Positions 17,963 to 26,336 of a stretch of 38,320 nucleotides of DNA are shown here, in pieces. Position numbers and translations under genes: made by a program. Under the pieces are notes generated by a model. It saw only the letters and a list, made by a program, of their open reading frames with translations. It made no database searches and had not been told where the DNA came from. Numbering within the stretch: the first letter of the stretch is position 1; each line of letters starts with the position of its first letter. The DNA is from an uncultured Bacteroidota bacterium (lineage in GTDB: Bacteria > Bacteroidota > Bacteroidia > AKYH767-A > 2013-40CM-41-45), in NCBI GenBank assembly GCA_937871435.1, contig CALMQM010000128.1:1-38320 (forward strand), written 5' to 3'.

Positions 17963-18958
17963 TCAGGAGCCAAAATCAATTTCTGTGCTGTCGCCAAGAT
18001 TGAGTGACTGACTTTGTCCGTGCAGTGAAGCGTCGCTTCCTATCACACTGTGATGTAAAACCGCATTGTTGATCTCAGAATAAGAACCTATAATGGCGTC
18101 TCGCAGTATGGAATAATCAATTATTGTATGATCACCAATCGATACATTCGGACCGATGATGCTGTTACTGATTTTGCAATGATCGGAAATACTCACAGGG
18201 GGTATAATGATAGTATTTTCAAAAGCATATTTTTTTGTACTGGATGAATTCTTTTTCAGCAGTACTGCATTTGTTTCAAGCAGACTGTCTTTGTTTCCGC
18301 AGTCGTACCAGTTTTCTACGGGAAACGTTTTCATTTTTGCACCTTCAGCAAGAAGAATGGCAATTCCCTGAGTGAGGTGGTATTCGCCATTGCTGCTTTG
18401 TCCGGAGTCAATCATTTTCTCCAGTGCATCCATGAGTTTCCTGCCTTCTTTGATTTTATAAATACCGACAAGAGCAAGATTGGATTTTGGGATCGGAGGT
18501 TTTTCCACCACATTCCGGATGTAACCGTTTTCATCCAGTTCAACTACTCCGAAATTCCGGGGATCGTCCACTTTCTTCACACCAAGAGCAGATTCAGGTT
18601 GACCCATAATATCACGAAGATGTATATCAAAAATGGTGTCACCTAAAGCGATGATTAATTCATCATTTTCATTCACATGTTTGCATGCAAGCCACACTGC
18701 ATGCCCGGTTCCTTCTCTCGGTTCCTGTACAATAAAAGTCTTGATGATTCCCGGATAACTTGTCTTGATGTATTCCTCCACTTTATCGCCGAGATAACCG
18801 ACGATGAAAATGAACTCACGCATTCCGGCCTCAATCAGATTATCGACAATATGCGACAGGATCGGTTTTCCGGCAACTGGTACCAACGCTTTCGGTTGAG
18901 TATGTGTGTGTGGCCTTAACTTACTTCCGATTCCTGCAACAGGAATAATTACTTTCAT
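17963..18958 (-). CDS. Sugar-phosphate nucleotidyltransferase with beta-helix tail
   Basis: 331 residues. The N-terminal Rossmann-like NTP_transferase domain (about 1-235) has the nucleotide-binding signature IIPVAGIGSKLRP...PKALVPVAGKP and the metal aspartate region LIIALGDTIFD. The C-terminal ~80 residues contain hexapeptide-like repeats (IIPPVSISDHCKISNSIIGPNVSIGDH), predicting a left-handed beta-helix as in GlmU-like or archaeal bifunctional enzymes. It should make an NDP-sugar from NTP and a sugar-1-phosphate for envelope polysaccharide. Whether the sugar is glucose, mannose or GlcNAc cannot be decided. It is first gene of a run with glyA. Confidence 0.9.
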   Translation of the reverse strand: MKVIIPVAGIGSKLRPHTHTQPKALVPVAGKPILSHIVDNLIEAGMREFIFIVGYLGDKVEEYIKTSYPGIIKTFIVQEPREGTGHAVWLACKHVNENDELIIALGDTIFDIHLRDIMGQPESALGVKKVDDPRNFGVVELDENGYIRNVVEKPPIPKSNLALVGIYKIKEGRKLMDALEKMIDSGQSSNGEYHLTQGIAILLAEGAKMKTFPVENWYDCGNKDSLLETNAVLLKKNSSSTKKYAFENTIIIPPVSISDHCKISNSIIGPNVSIGDHTIIDYSILRDAIIGSYSEINNAVLHHSVIGSDASLHGQSQSLNLGDSTEIDFGS

Positions 18959-18984
18959 ATCAGAGATTTTAATCTTGCATCACA

Positions 18985-19006
18985 GAAACAGAAATTTATC
19001 TGTTTC
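18985..19006. promoter_or_regulatory. Perfect 8-bp inverted repeat in a divergent promoter region
   Basis: GAAACAGA (18985-18992) and TCTGTTTC (18999-19006) are a perfect dyad with a 6-nt centre. It lies between the divergent nucleotidyltransferase and nitronate monooxygenase-like genes, 27 bp from the start of the first. There is no adjacent T-run, so an operator is more likely than a terminator. Confidence 0.4.
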
Positions 19007-19047
19007 CTTTCTCACTAATTTCAAATTCTGCCAAGCCGTAAAAGTAT

Positions 19048-19055
19048 TACTTTTG
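19048..19055 (+). promoter_or_regulatory. -7 promoter element of the nitronate monooxygenase-like gene
   Basis: TACTTTTG fits TAnnTTTG, 40 bp before ATG 19096. No -33 TTG is visible at the expected spacing. Confidence 0.4.
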
Positions 19056-19095
19056 GAGGCACCACGTATCATTATTTCCGGATTAAATTAACATT

Positions 19096-20049
19096 ATGAA
19101 TAACAACAGAATTACACAACTGTTTGGAATAGAATATCCTATAATTCAGGCTGGTATGATTTGGTGTGCGGGTTGGGAACTTGCCTCTGCAGTAAGCAAT
19201 GCAGGCGGACTTGGAATAATTGGTGCCGGATCCATGTACCCTGATATTCTGCGTGATCACATACGTAAATGCAAACATGCGACGAATAAACCATTTGCTG
19301 TGAATGTTCCTTTGCTCTATCCGAATGTCGAGGAAATAATGCAAATTATCATTGAAGAAAAAGTTAAAGTTGTTTTTACTTCAGCTGGAAATCCCAAAAC
19401 CTGGACCGCACATTTGAAATCACATGGAATTGTTGTAGTTCATGTGATCGCGAATACAAAGTTTGCTTTAAAATGTGAAGAAGCGGGAGTGGATGCAATT
19501 GTTGCGGAAGGTTTTGAAGCAGGCGGACACAATGGAAGAGAAGAAACAACAACATTGGTATTGATACCAACTATCCGCAAAGCTACTTCCTTACCACTGA
19601 TTGCTGCAGGTGGAATTGCTGACGGAACAGCTATGCTTGCCGCGTTTGCTCTGGGAGCGGAAGGTGTACAAATGGGAACCCGATTTGTTGCATCGGAAGA
19701 ATCATCTGCTCATATACATTTTAAAGAAAAAGTAATTCACTCACAGGAAGGGGATACGGTACTTTCATTAAAACAATTGACTCCAGTTCGACTGATCAAA
19801 AACAAATTCTTTGAACAAATTGCCGAAGCTGAACAAAGAGGTGCGGGAGTGGAAGAGCTAAAATCAATTTTGGGCAGAGCCAGAGCGAAACGCGGAATGT
19901 TTGAAGGGGATATGGATGAAGGTGAACTGGAGATCGGACAAATTTCCGCTTTCGTACGGGATATAAAACCAGCAGCCCGGATTGTTCAGGATGTGTGGAA
20001 CGAATTTAAAGCCGCATCCATAAGATTGTCTGAATTGAACATCAGCTGA
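19096..20049 (+). CDS. Nitronate monooxygenase / FabK-like FMN protein
   Basis: 317 residues, a single TIM-barrel FMN domain of the 2-nitropropane dioxygenase (NPD) family, cytoplasmic. Visible marks: PIIQAGMIWCAGWELASAVSNAGGLGIIG at the N-terminus, the EGFEAGGHNGR phosphate/flavin region near residue 140, and LPLIAAGGIADG followed by GAEGVQMGTRF. Members oxidise alkyl nitronates, or, as FabK, reduce enoyl-ACP in fatty-acid synthesis. The sequence alone does not decide, and neither fab genes nor nitroalkane genes are nearby. A small GldM-C-like gene starts 17 bp after its stop. Confidence 0.88.
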   Translation: MNNNRITQLFGIEYPIIQAGMIWCAGWELASAVSNAGGLGIIGAGSMYPDILRDHIRKCKHATNKPFAVNVPLLYPNVEEIMQIIIEEKVKVVFTSAGNPKTWTAHLKSHGIVVVHVIANTKFALKCEEAGVDAIVAEGFEAGGHNGREETTTLVLIPTIRKATSLPLIAAGGIADGTAMLAAFALGAEGVQMGTRFVASEESSAHIHFKEKVIHSQEGDTVLSLKQLTPVRLIKNKFFEQIAEAEQRGAGVEELKSILGRARAKRGMFEGDMDEGELEIGQISAFVRDIKPAARIVQDVWNEFKAASIRLSELNIS

Positions 20050-20066
20050 TTTTCAATTTGAAAATA

Positions 20067-20468
20067 ATGAAACATATTCTTTCGTGTATTTGCTTAATCC
20101 TGTCCGTACTCATTCGCGTGAATACATCAGCACAAATCGTGATTTCTGCCGCATCCTTTTGCGGCAAAATTCAGGTTGAAGAAAGGGAAGGAATTAGTCT
20201 GAGTAAGGAAGAATTGAAAAAGTGTGATTTAACACTGAACGCTGTTGATAGCTCATACAAAGTTCTTGAATTTACCATGACAATGGTAAGCAAAGTGAAG
20301 GGTGTACAACCGAAGGAGCTTAGAATTAAAGGAAACAAAATTCCACAGTCAAGTTTGACACTGATTTTTAACAATGTTTCTTTAATTTATCTGGAGTATA
20401 TTCTCGCGGAGAATCATGATCATGTTCAAATAAATATCGAACCTGTACGTGTGCATTTGACGGATTAA
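20067..20468 (+). CDS. Small secreted protein resembling the GldM C-terminal domain
   Basis: 133 residues from ATG 20067. A TTG three codons earlier is less likely. The signal peptide is about 1-22 (ILSCICLILSVLIRVNTSAQ). The mature part follows the order of conserved features in the last periplasmic domain of the T9SS/gliding motor protein GldM. These are G-x-SLSKEEL, a FTMTMV strand, then G..P.EL...GN, and (S/V)-x-IYLEYI-x-A near the end. The full-length GldM transmembrane helix and other domains are missing. The assignment rests on my recall of the family pattern, not an alignment. Only 17 bp separate it from the preceding gene, so they may be co-transcribed. Confidence 0.6.
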   Translation: MKHILSCICLILSVLIRVNTSAQIVISAASFCGKIQVEEREGISLSKEELKKCDLTLNAVDSSYKVLEFTMTMVSKVKGVQPKELRIKGNKIPQSSLTLIFNNVSLIYLEYILAENHDHVQINIEPVRVHLTD

Positions 20469-20810
20469 CGATAGTATTTCAAGATCGCGATTTTTGTAGC
20501 CAATTGCCTTGCTTTTTCTTCAATGTTTCCATTCCCTTAAACCCTGAATCCATTTTTAATTAGGAACAAATGGGATTTAGCGTGAAGTTAACAAGGTGTC
20601 CTGTTCAGAAATAATATAGATTCGGAAGCGGATATGGCATTAGGTGTTATATTTGCCTTTCCTGCTTCTCAACGCTTCGGATTTGTATTTGCGCTTTTTG
20701 ATACATACTGATTTTACACCTGCGAAACACATGTATTCGTATTTTGTATTATTTGAAGACAGGTTTGGCAATACTAAGGGGACAAGGTTTAAGATTAATC
20801 AATTTTTTGC
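20469..20810. other. 342-bp intergenic region, no gene seen
   Basis: AT-rich stretch between the GldM-like and MORN-repeat genes. I see no open frame of note, no TAnnTTTG element, no strong hairpin and no repeat. Short imperfect inverted repeats occur but are within chance expectation. Confidence 0.5.
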
Positions 20811-21347
20811 ATGACGGGTTCCTGGTATAAATCTCTTTATCGATTTCTTTTGGTGATGCTTTTGCTGTTTAACTGTGTATTTGCACATGGCCAATATGCA
20901 GCCAAAACAGAATACTGGGACAATGGAAAGAAAAAAAGTGTGACTCCAACCCGAAATGGAATTCTGGAAGGAACTGCCCGTACCTGGTATGAAAGCGGAC
21001 AAATTGAAACGAAAGTGGAATACCTGGAAGGAAAGCCGAATGGAAAAACTGTCACCTGGTATCCGACCGGTAAAATAAAAATTATCGGGTACATGAATGA
21101 TGACAAGAAAAACGGTGAATGGACCTTGTATTATGAGAGTGGAAAAATCAAGGCAACGCAACGATACAATGAAAGAGGAGAACACGGCCGGTGGATTACT
21201 TATTTTGAAAATGGATCAATTGAAACGGATGGACAATATTTTTACGGAAAAAAAACCGGATCATGGAAAACATATGATCAGTATGGGAAATTGATCCGGG
21301 AGGAATTTTATATCAATGGAAAATTAACGGACACAAAAAATTATTAA
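20811..21347 (+). CDS. Secreted MORN-repeat variant protein
   Basis: 178 residues. The signal peptide is about 1-28 (LLVMLLLFNCVFAHGQ). About six tandem MORN_2-type repeats of 20-24 residues follow, each with a Y/W-(Y/F)-x-x-G-x-(I/L) core: TWYESGQIE, TWYPTGKIK, LYYESGKIK, TYFENGSIE, TYDQYGKLI. Such proteins are very common in Bacteroidota and sit in the periplasm or envelope. Their biochemical role is mostly unknown. Database names calling them toxin-antitoxin YwqK components are weak, and no partner gene is adjacent here. Confidence 0.88.
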   Translation: MTGSWYKSLYRFLLVMLLLFNCVFAHGQYAAKTEYWDNGKKKSVTPTRNGILEGTARTWYESGQIETKVEYLEGKPNGKTVTWYPTGKIKIIGYMNDDKKNGEWTLYYESGKIKATQRYNERGEHGRWITYFENGSIETDGQYFYGKKTGSWKTYDQYGKLIREEFYINGKLTDTKNY

Positions 21348-21374
21348 GAAGCTGAGCTTCACTGATATTTTTTC
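21348..21374 (+). terminator. Possible terminator after the MORN-repeat gene
   Basis: GAAGC (21348-21352) and GCTTC (21356-21360) form a short 5-bp hairpin right after the stop codon. A run of six T starts about 8 nt later. Stem length and spacing are both marginal. Confidence 0.35.
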
Positions 21375-21484
21375 AATAAAAGATTTTTTTCAAATTTCAA
21401 TTCAAGTAATTCTTGGAATAAACTTATTCATGACCGACCGTGAATAGATTTTTTTTCTTACGAATTAATTTGCTTCACAAATAC

Positions 21485-21492
21485 TAACTTTG
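21485..21492 (+). promoter_or_regulatory. -7 promoter element of the M16 peptidase pair
   Basis: TAACTTTG is an exact TAnnTTTG match 21 bp before ATG 21514. An in-frame TTG lies inside this element, which argues against using it as the start codon. No TTG at the ideal -33 spacing was found. Confidence 0.5.
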
Positions 21493-21513
21493 TGTTTCTT
21501 TCCCGGAAATTCT

Positions 21514-22758
21514 ATGATACAATTTCAATCGCATACAATCAGTAATGGACTCAAAGTAATCGTTCATGAAGATGCTTCTACGCCTTTGGTGAATGTAAAT
21601 ATTCTGTATAAAGTCGGCGCCCGTGATGAAGATTCCTCACGTACCGGATTTGCTCATCTGTTTGAGCATCTCATGTTCGGTGGATCAGTAAACATCGCTG
21701 ACTTCGACGGACCATTACAGGTTGCGGGAGGTGATAACAACGCATTTACTAATAACGACATCACCAATTATTACGAAACACTTCCGGCTACAAACATTGA
21801 AACAGCCTTTTGGCTGGAGAGTGATCGTATGTTGAGTCTGGCTTTTACAGATAAAAGTCTGGAAGTTCAGCGTAGTGTAGTCATCGAAGAATTTAAACAA
21901 CGCTATCTGAATCAGCCATATGGAGATGTTTGGTTACTGTTACGACCACTTGCTTACAAGGTACATCCTTATCAATGGGCTACAATCGGCAAGGAAATCT
22001 CTCATATCGAAAATGCGACGATGGAAGATGTGAAGTCTTTCTTCTTCCGGTATTATTGTCCGGACAATGCGATCATGACTGTTGCAGGAAATGTAAAAGC
22101 TTCTGAGGTTTTTGAATTGGCGGAGAAATGGTTCGGGGAAATTAAGCGAAATATCGCTCCTCGTGCACAGTATCCCAAAGAACCGGAACAAACAGAAGCG
22201 CGATCATTGACCGTAGAAAGAGATATTCCATTCGATGCAATTTATAAAGCATACCATTGTTGCTCCAGGTTAGATCCGGAATTTTATGCAGTGGATTTGC
22301 TGACAGACATCTTAAGCCGCGGAAAATCTTCCCGGCTTTACAATTCACTCCTTAAACAGAAAAAACTTTTTACTGAAATCAATGCGTATCACACTGCCGA
22401 TTTCGATCAAAGCTTGCTGGTTGTTGAAGGTAAACTCGTGAAAGGTGTAAGCATGGAACAGGCTGAAGCAGGCATTCAGGAAGAGATTCAGAAAATTGTC
22501 AACGAAACTGTCTCCGATGAAGAATTGCAAAAAGTAAAAAACAAAGTTGAATCAACGATGGAGTTCTCCGAAATGGATTTATCCAGCAGGTCCCTCAATC
22601 TAGCATTCGCTGAATACATGGGAAATGCCAATCTGGTGAATACCGAAATCAATTTGTACCAAAAAGTGAGCAAAGCGGATATTCAAAATCAGGCGAGGAA
22701 AATTTTCAGAAATGAAAATTGTTCCACTTTGTATTATCTCGCTCAAAAGAAAAAATAA
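21514..22758 (+). CDS. M16 family zinc metallopeptidase (catalytic subunit)
   Basis: 414 residues from ATG 21514 (MIQFQSHTISNGLKVIVHED). The inverted zinc motif HLFEH (HxxEH) lies in FAHLFEHLMFGGS, about residues 49-53. The third zinc ligand is expected among the glutamates of SVVIEEFKQRY about 75 residues later. The two halves of the pitrilysin/MPP fold are present. No signal peptide is evident, so a cytoplasmic or otherwise exported role is open. It is followed 18 bp later by a second M16 protein lacking the zinc site. Such pairs typically form heterodimers in which this subunit is the active one. Confidence 0.93.
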   Translation: MIQFQSHTISNGLKVIVHEDASTPLVNVNILYKVGARDEDSSRTGFAHLFEHLMFGGSVNIADFDGPLQVAGGDNNAFTNNDITNYYETLPATNIETAFWLESDRMLSLAFTDKSLEVQRSVVIEEFKQRYLNQPYGDVWLLLRPLAYKVHPYQWATIGKEISHIENATMEDVKSFFFRYYCPDNAIMTVAGNVKASEVFELAEKWFGEIKRNIAPRAQYPKEPEQTEARSLTVERDIPFDAIYKAYHCCSRLDPEFYAVDLLTDILSRGKSSRLYNSLLKQKKLFTEINAYHTADFDQSLLVVEGKLVKGVSMEQAEAGIQEEIQKIVNETVSDEELQKVKNKVESTMEFSEMDLSSRSLNLAFAEYMGNANLVNTEINLYQKVSKADIQNQARKIFRNENCSTLYYLAQKKK

Positions 22759-22776
22759 TAAATCATTTTTGATTTT

Positions 22777-24066
22777 ATGAATCTTACACTCGACAGAACC
22801 ATACAGCCGGATTTAGTTGAAATCGGAGCCGTAACCATACAAGAAGCCAAATTGTCGAAACTTGACAATGGTATTCCGGTCTATTATATTAATTCCGGTT
22901 TTCAGGAATTGATTAAGATCGAATTGCTTTTCATGAATGAAAGTTTCAATGCTTCGAATCCATTACTTCATTCAGCGGCGAACCGCATGCTGAGCGATGG
23001 TACTGCTAAATATACAGCCCAACAACTTGCTGACGGTGTCGATTATTATGGAGCATTTTATGAAACGGAAGAAAATGCTGATTACTGTACGGTGAATCTG
23101 TACACTCTTACAAAACATCTGGAATCTACTTTACCATTCCTCAGGGAAATGGTCACTAAAGCAGTTTTTCCTGAATCTGAACTGGGCGTTTACAAACAAA
23201 ATAACAAGCAGCGATTAATTGTTGAAAATGAAAAAGTAGGTTCAATCGCGAGAAGAAAATTTAACAATATTTTATTCGGAGATGTTCATCCGTATGGATA
23301 TTTCACAACTCCGGATGATTTTGATAAGCTGGACAGAACTGTTTTGCAGGCCTATCATAGCAAACATTACATTAGTGATAATTGCACAATCATCGTTTCC
23401 GGAAAAGTGAATGACGGAACATTGAGTCTGATAAATAAATATTTGGGTGATGCAGGCTGGAAGGGAGATTCGAAAAGTGTTTCCGCATTACCTGCGATGA
23501 ATTACGTAGGTGACAAAACACAGTTTATTGAAAAAGAGGGTGCAGTTCAAAGCGCGATACGGATTGGTCGTCGCCTCTTTAACAGAAACCATCCTGATTA
23601 CCCGGGAATGGCAGTTCTTAATACTGTTTTAGGTGGATATTTTGGTTCGAGATTGATGTCCAATATTCGTGAAGACAAAGGTTATACCTATGGCATTGGC
23701 TCCGCACTGGTGTCAATGAAACAGGAAGGATATTTTTTCATTTCAACAGAAGTTGGAGCGGATGTAACTACTCCTGCACTCACTGAAATATACAAGGAGA
23801 TAGAAATCCTGAAGAACGAACTCGTGGAAGAAGAAGAACTGGCAATGGTGCGCAATTATATGCGAGGGACTTTCATCAAGGGTATCGAAAGTGCCTTTCA
23901 TCTGGCAGATCGTTTCCGATCCATTCACATTCACGGTCTGGGATATGATTATTACCAAAACTACCTTGAAAAAGTGAGAACCATTGAACCGGAAGAAATC
24001 CGCCTTCTGGCCAATAAATACCTGAATTCTTCTGAGTTTTATGAGCTTGTTGTAGGTCGGAAATAA
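22777..24066 (+). CDS. M16 family protein, non-catalytic partner subunit
   Basis: 429 residues, same fold as the preceding gene but with no HxxEH motif in the N-terminal half. The corresponding region reads NESFNASNPLLHSAANRMLSDGT. It keeps the glycine-rich NTVLGGYFGSRLMSNIREDKGYTYG segment, whose R and Y residues contribute to substrate binding in the partner active site in MPP-like heterodimers. The 18-bp spacing supports a fixed two-gene unit. It is best read as the regulatory/substrate-binding half of a peptidase, not as a decayed copy, since the rest of the domain is well kept. Confidence 0.9.
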   Translation: MNLTLDRTIQPDLVEIGAVTIQEAKLSKLDNGIPVYYINSGFQELIKIELLFMNESFNASNPLLHSAANRMLSDGTAKYTAQQLADGVDYYGAFYETEENADYCTVNLYTLTKHLESTLPFLREMVTKAVFPESELGVYKQNNKQRLIVENEKVGSIARRKFNNILFGDVHPYGYFTTPDDFDKLDRTVLQAYHSKHYISDNCTIIVSGKVNDGTLSLINKYLGDAGWKGDSKSVSALPAMNYVGDKTQFIEKEGAVQSAIRIGRRLFNRNHPDYPGMAVLNTVLGGYFGSRLMSNIREDKGYTYGIGSALVSMKQEGYFFISTEVGADVTTPALTEIYKEIEILKNELVEEEELAMVRNYMRGTFIKGIESAFHLADRFRSIHIHGLGYDYYQNYLEKVRTIEPEEIRLLANKYLNSSEFYELVVGRK

Positions 24067-24096
24067 TTGCCTTGCTCATGGGGAAAGCGTAAATTT

Positions 24097-26154
24097 ATGC
24101 GCAATTTATCCCGGATGCGTCGACTCAAGGTCATCGTTTTTATTGGTTTTCTGTTAAATTTCATCGGATTTGAGGCTCATTGCTTCTCAATCCATTGCGT
24201 TAGTGTCGGGGCTAATGGAGGTGTGACAATCACCTGGGATAAAAACGGACTTCAGGGTGCATTTTTCCAAAAATATTATGTCTACCATTCAACCGTTTCA
24301 AGCGGTCCATATTCTCCTGTCGACAGCATTTTTGTTTTTAATAACACAACTTCTACAGATAATGCCGCTGCAGCATCCAATAACCTGGCATTTTATTATG
24401 TCGTTTTTAAGAGTAACAATGGTGATCCTGATCTGTATACTGATACCGTTCAAGCCATTTTTCTCAATGTAATTCCAAATGGTAGTTCAGCGAATCTCAG
24501 CTGGAACTCCACACATTCTCCTCCAATTACTACAAATTATTCTTACTATAAAATTTATCGGGAGTATCCGGCGGGAATATTTACACTAATAGATAGCATC
24601 AACGTGAATACAGCTCCGGCTACGATGTCATTCATTGATGTAATTTCTATTTGTAGTGATACTGTAAAATATAAAATTGAAGTAGGGGACTCCACTGGTT
24701 GTAAATCTGTATCAAATATCGATGGAGATCATTTCAGTGATCAGACTGCTCCTGATCCTCCTGTGATTGATTCTGTGAGTGTGGATGCAAATGGAAATGT
24801 GGTGGTAGCCTGGTTTGAAGGAACTTCACCTGATACAAAAATCTATCAGGTACAATACAAAGATATCAATGGCTATTTCCAGCCCGTAACTGATGTGATC
24901 GGAATTCATTCCACAAATTACAGCACTGTACTTCCCGCTACTGCTCAAATGCAAACCATTGATCTCGTCACGATAGACAGCTGTGCCAATCAGAGTGCTC
25001 AATGTCCGCCGCATTCTACCATCTTTTTGCAAACAGGTTTTGAATTGTGTGCGCATGCCATCAACCTGAACTGGACGCCTTATAGTTTTTGGAGCCTTCC
25101 ACCAACCTATGAAATTCTTGTGAGCGTAAATGGTGGCGCTGAAAGTGTTGTGGGCACAACAACAAATACTTTTTTTAGTGATACAGGATTAATTTCCGGT
25201 TCAACATTTTGTTACCGCGTACGCGCCATGGATGTTGGTCGTACCCGAACTTCCACTTCAAATAAGTCCTGCATCGTTCCTAACTTTCCTCCACCACCAA
25301 CATTTTCATATATACGCAAAGTTACTGTGACAGGTCCAAACTCCATTAAGGTTGATGGATATGTGGATGCAGCTGCAGCCGTGATCGGCTATGAATTATT
25401 ACGTTCCGGCAGTCCGGCCGGACCTTTCGTTTCTGTTGCTTCGCTTCCTGCTGATGGTAATCCTTATATTTCGATCTCTGATTTTAGTGTCAATACTTCA
25501 GCACAGGCATATTATTACAAACTGACAACCATTGATTCCTGCGGACTGCAGGTTTATGATTCGCAAATCAGTAAATCCATTTTATTGACAGGCACTTCTC
25601 ATTCAGATTATACCAATACATTGATCTGGGATGATTTTCTGGAATGGCCTACTGGAGTGGACTATTACAATATTTACAGATCAGTTAATGGATTTCGCGA
25701 TCCTGTGCCGATTGCTACTGTAATCAATGGAAACCTACAATTGTATACTGATACTGTGATTGATGATTTTTACAGTGATGGTGAATTTTGTTATACAATT
25801 GAAGCGATCGAAGCCCAGGGCAATCCTTATTTCTTCCTTGATTCGAGCCTGTCAAATGAAATTTGTCTTCGTCAGGATCCTGTGATTTTTATTCCCAATG
25901 CTTTTCATCCCGGTGGCAATCTCAATGAATCTTTTGGTCCGTATAATGGTTTTGTAGATACTAAAGATTATTCTTTCGATATTTTTAATCGCTGGGGAGA
26001 GAATGTTTATTCCACAAATAATCCCAATGCCCGCTGGGATGGAACATCGCATCAGGCATTGTCGCCGGAAGGTGTTTACATTTATCAGATTAAGGCAAAA
26101 AAGGTGGATGGCTCTGAAATAAAAAAAGTAGGAGCTGTTACCTTGATCCGGTAA
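24097..26154 (+). CDS. T9SS type B (gliding motility-associated C-terminal) surface protein
   Basis: 685 residues from ATG 24097 (ATG 24115 is also possible; a TTG at 24067 is unlikely). The signal peptide has the core VIVFIGFLLNFIGFEAHC. The body is a chain of about five to six FnIII-like beta domains with repeated YKIYREY, YYKLTTID and YYNIYRS strands. The last ~85 residues are the CHU_C/type B sorting domain: IFIPNAFHPGGN, then FDIFNRWGENVYST, WDGT, and SPEGVYIYQIKA. Type B proteins are exported by T9SS and often stay on the surface with a PorP/SprF-like partner. No such partner gene is in the window. Function unknown. Confidence 0.9.
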   Translation: MRNLSRMRRLKVIVFIGFLLNFIGFEAHCFSIHCVSVGANGGVTITWDKNGLQGAFFQKYYVYHSTVSSGPYSPVDSIFVFNNTTSTDNAAAASNNLAFYYVVFKSNNGDPDLYTDTVQAIFLNVIPNGSSANLSWNSTHSPPITTNYSYYKIYREYPAGIFTLIDSINVNTAPATMSFIDVISICSDTVKYKIEVGDSTGCKSVSNIDGDHFSDQTAPDPPVIDSVSVDANGNVVVAWFEGTSPDTKIYQVQYKDINGYFQPVTDVIGIHSTNYSTVLPATAQMQTIDLVTIDSCANQSAQCPPHSTIFLQTGFELCAHAINLNWTPYSFWSLPPTYEILVSVNGGAESVVGTTTNTFFSDTGLISGSTFCYRVRAMDVGRTRTSTSNKSCIVPNFPPPPTFSYIRKVTVTGPNSIKVDGYVDAAAAVIGYELLRSGSPAGPFVSVASLPADGNPYISISDFSVNTSAQAYYYKLTTIDSCGLQVYDSQISKSILLTGTSHSDYTNTLIWDDFLEWPTGVDYYNIYRSVNGFRDPVPIATVINGNLQLYTDTVIDDFYSDGEFCYTIEAIEAQGNPYFFLDSSLSNEICLRQDPVIFIPNAFHPGGNLNESFGPYNGFVDTKDYSFDIFNRWGENVYSTNNPNARWDGTSHQALSPEGVYIYQIKAKKVDGSEIKKVGAVTLIR

Positions 26155-26278
26155 AGTCTGAATATTCCTATTCGCCTCAGTATCAGGTTTCCCCAATTTT
26201 TAATTTTGAACTAATCTGGAATACCTTAAGTGTTCATTATTCTTTCAATAAATAAGACCAGAAGATTATAGATTGTCC

Positions 26279-26306
26279 TTTGCTTCCACTTATTTTTCTA
26301 ACTTTG
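26279..26306 (+). promoter_or_regulatory. Promoter of guaB
   Basis: TAACTTTG (26299-26306) is an exact -7 match 30 bp before ATG 26337. Upstream TTTG at 26279-26282 (16-bp spacer) or TTG at 26273-26275 (23-bp spacer) could serve as the -33 element. Confidence 0.55.
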
Positions 26307-26336
26307 CGTGCAACTTTTTTTTATCCTCCATCCACT

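Noticed and set aside
20811-21347. Toxin-antitoxin component (YwqK label often given to MORN-repeat proteins)
   Set aside because: There is a signal peptide, no toxin partner adjacent, and the MORN repeats alone do not support such a role.
22777-24066. Active second M16 peptidase
   Set aside because: No HxxEH motif is present, so it is described as the non-catalytic partner.
26280-26336. N-terminal extension of guaB from a TTG
   Set aside because: The extension spans the TAnnTTTG promoter element, and the family N-terminus begins at ATG 26337. Similar TTG extensions were rejected at 7423-7425, 8520-8522, 20058, 21490, 24067 and 31199.
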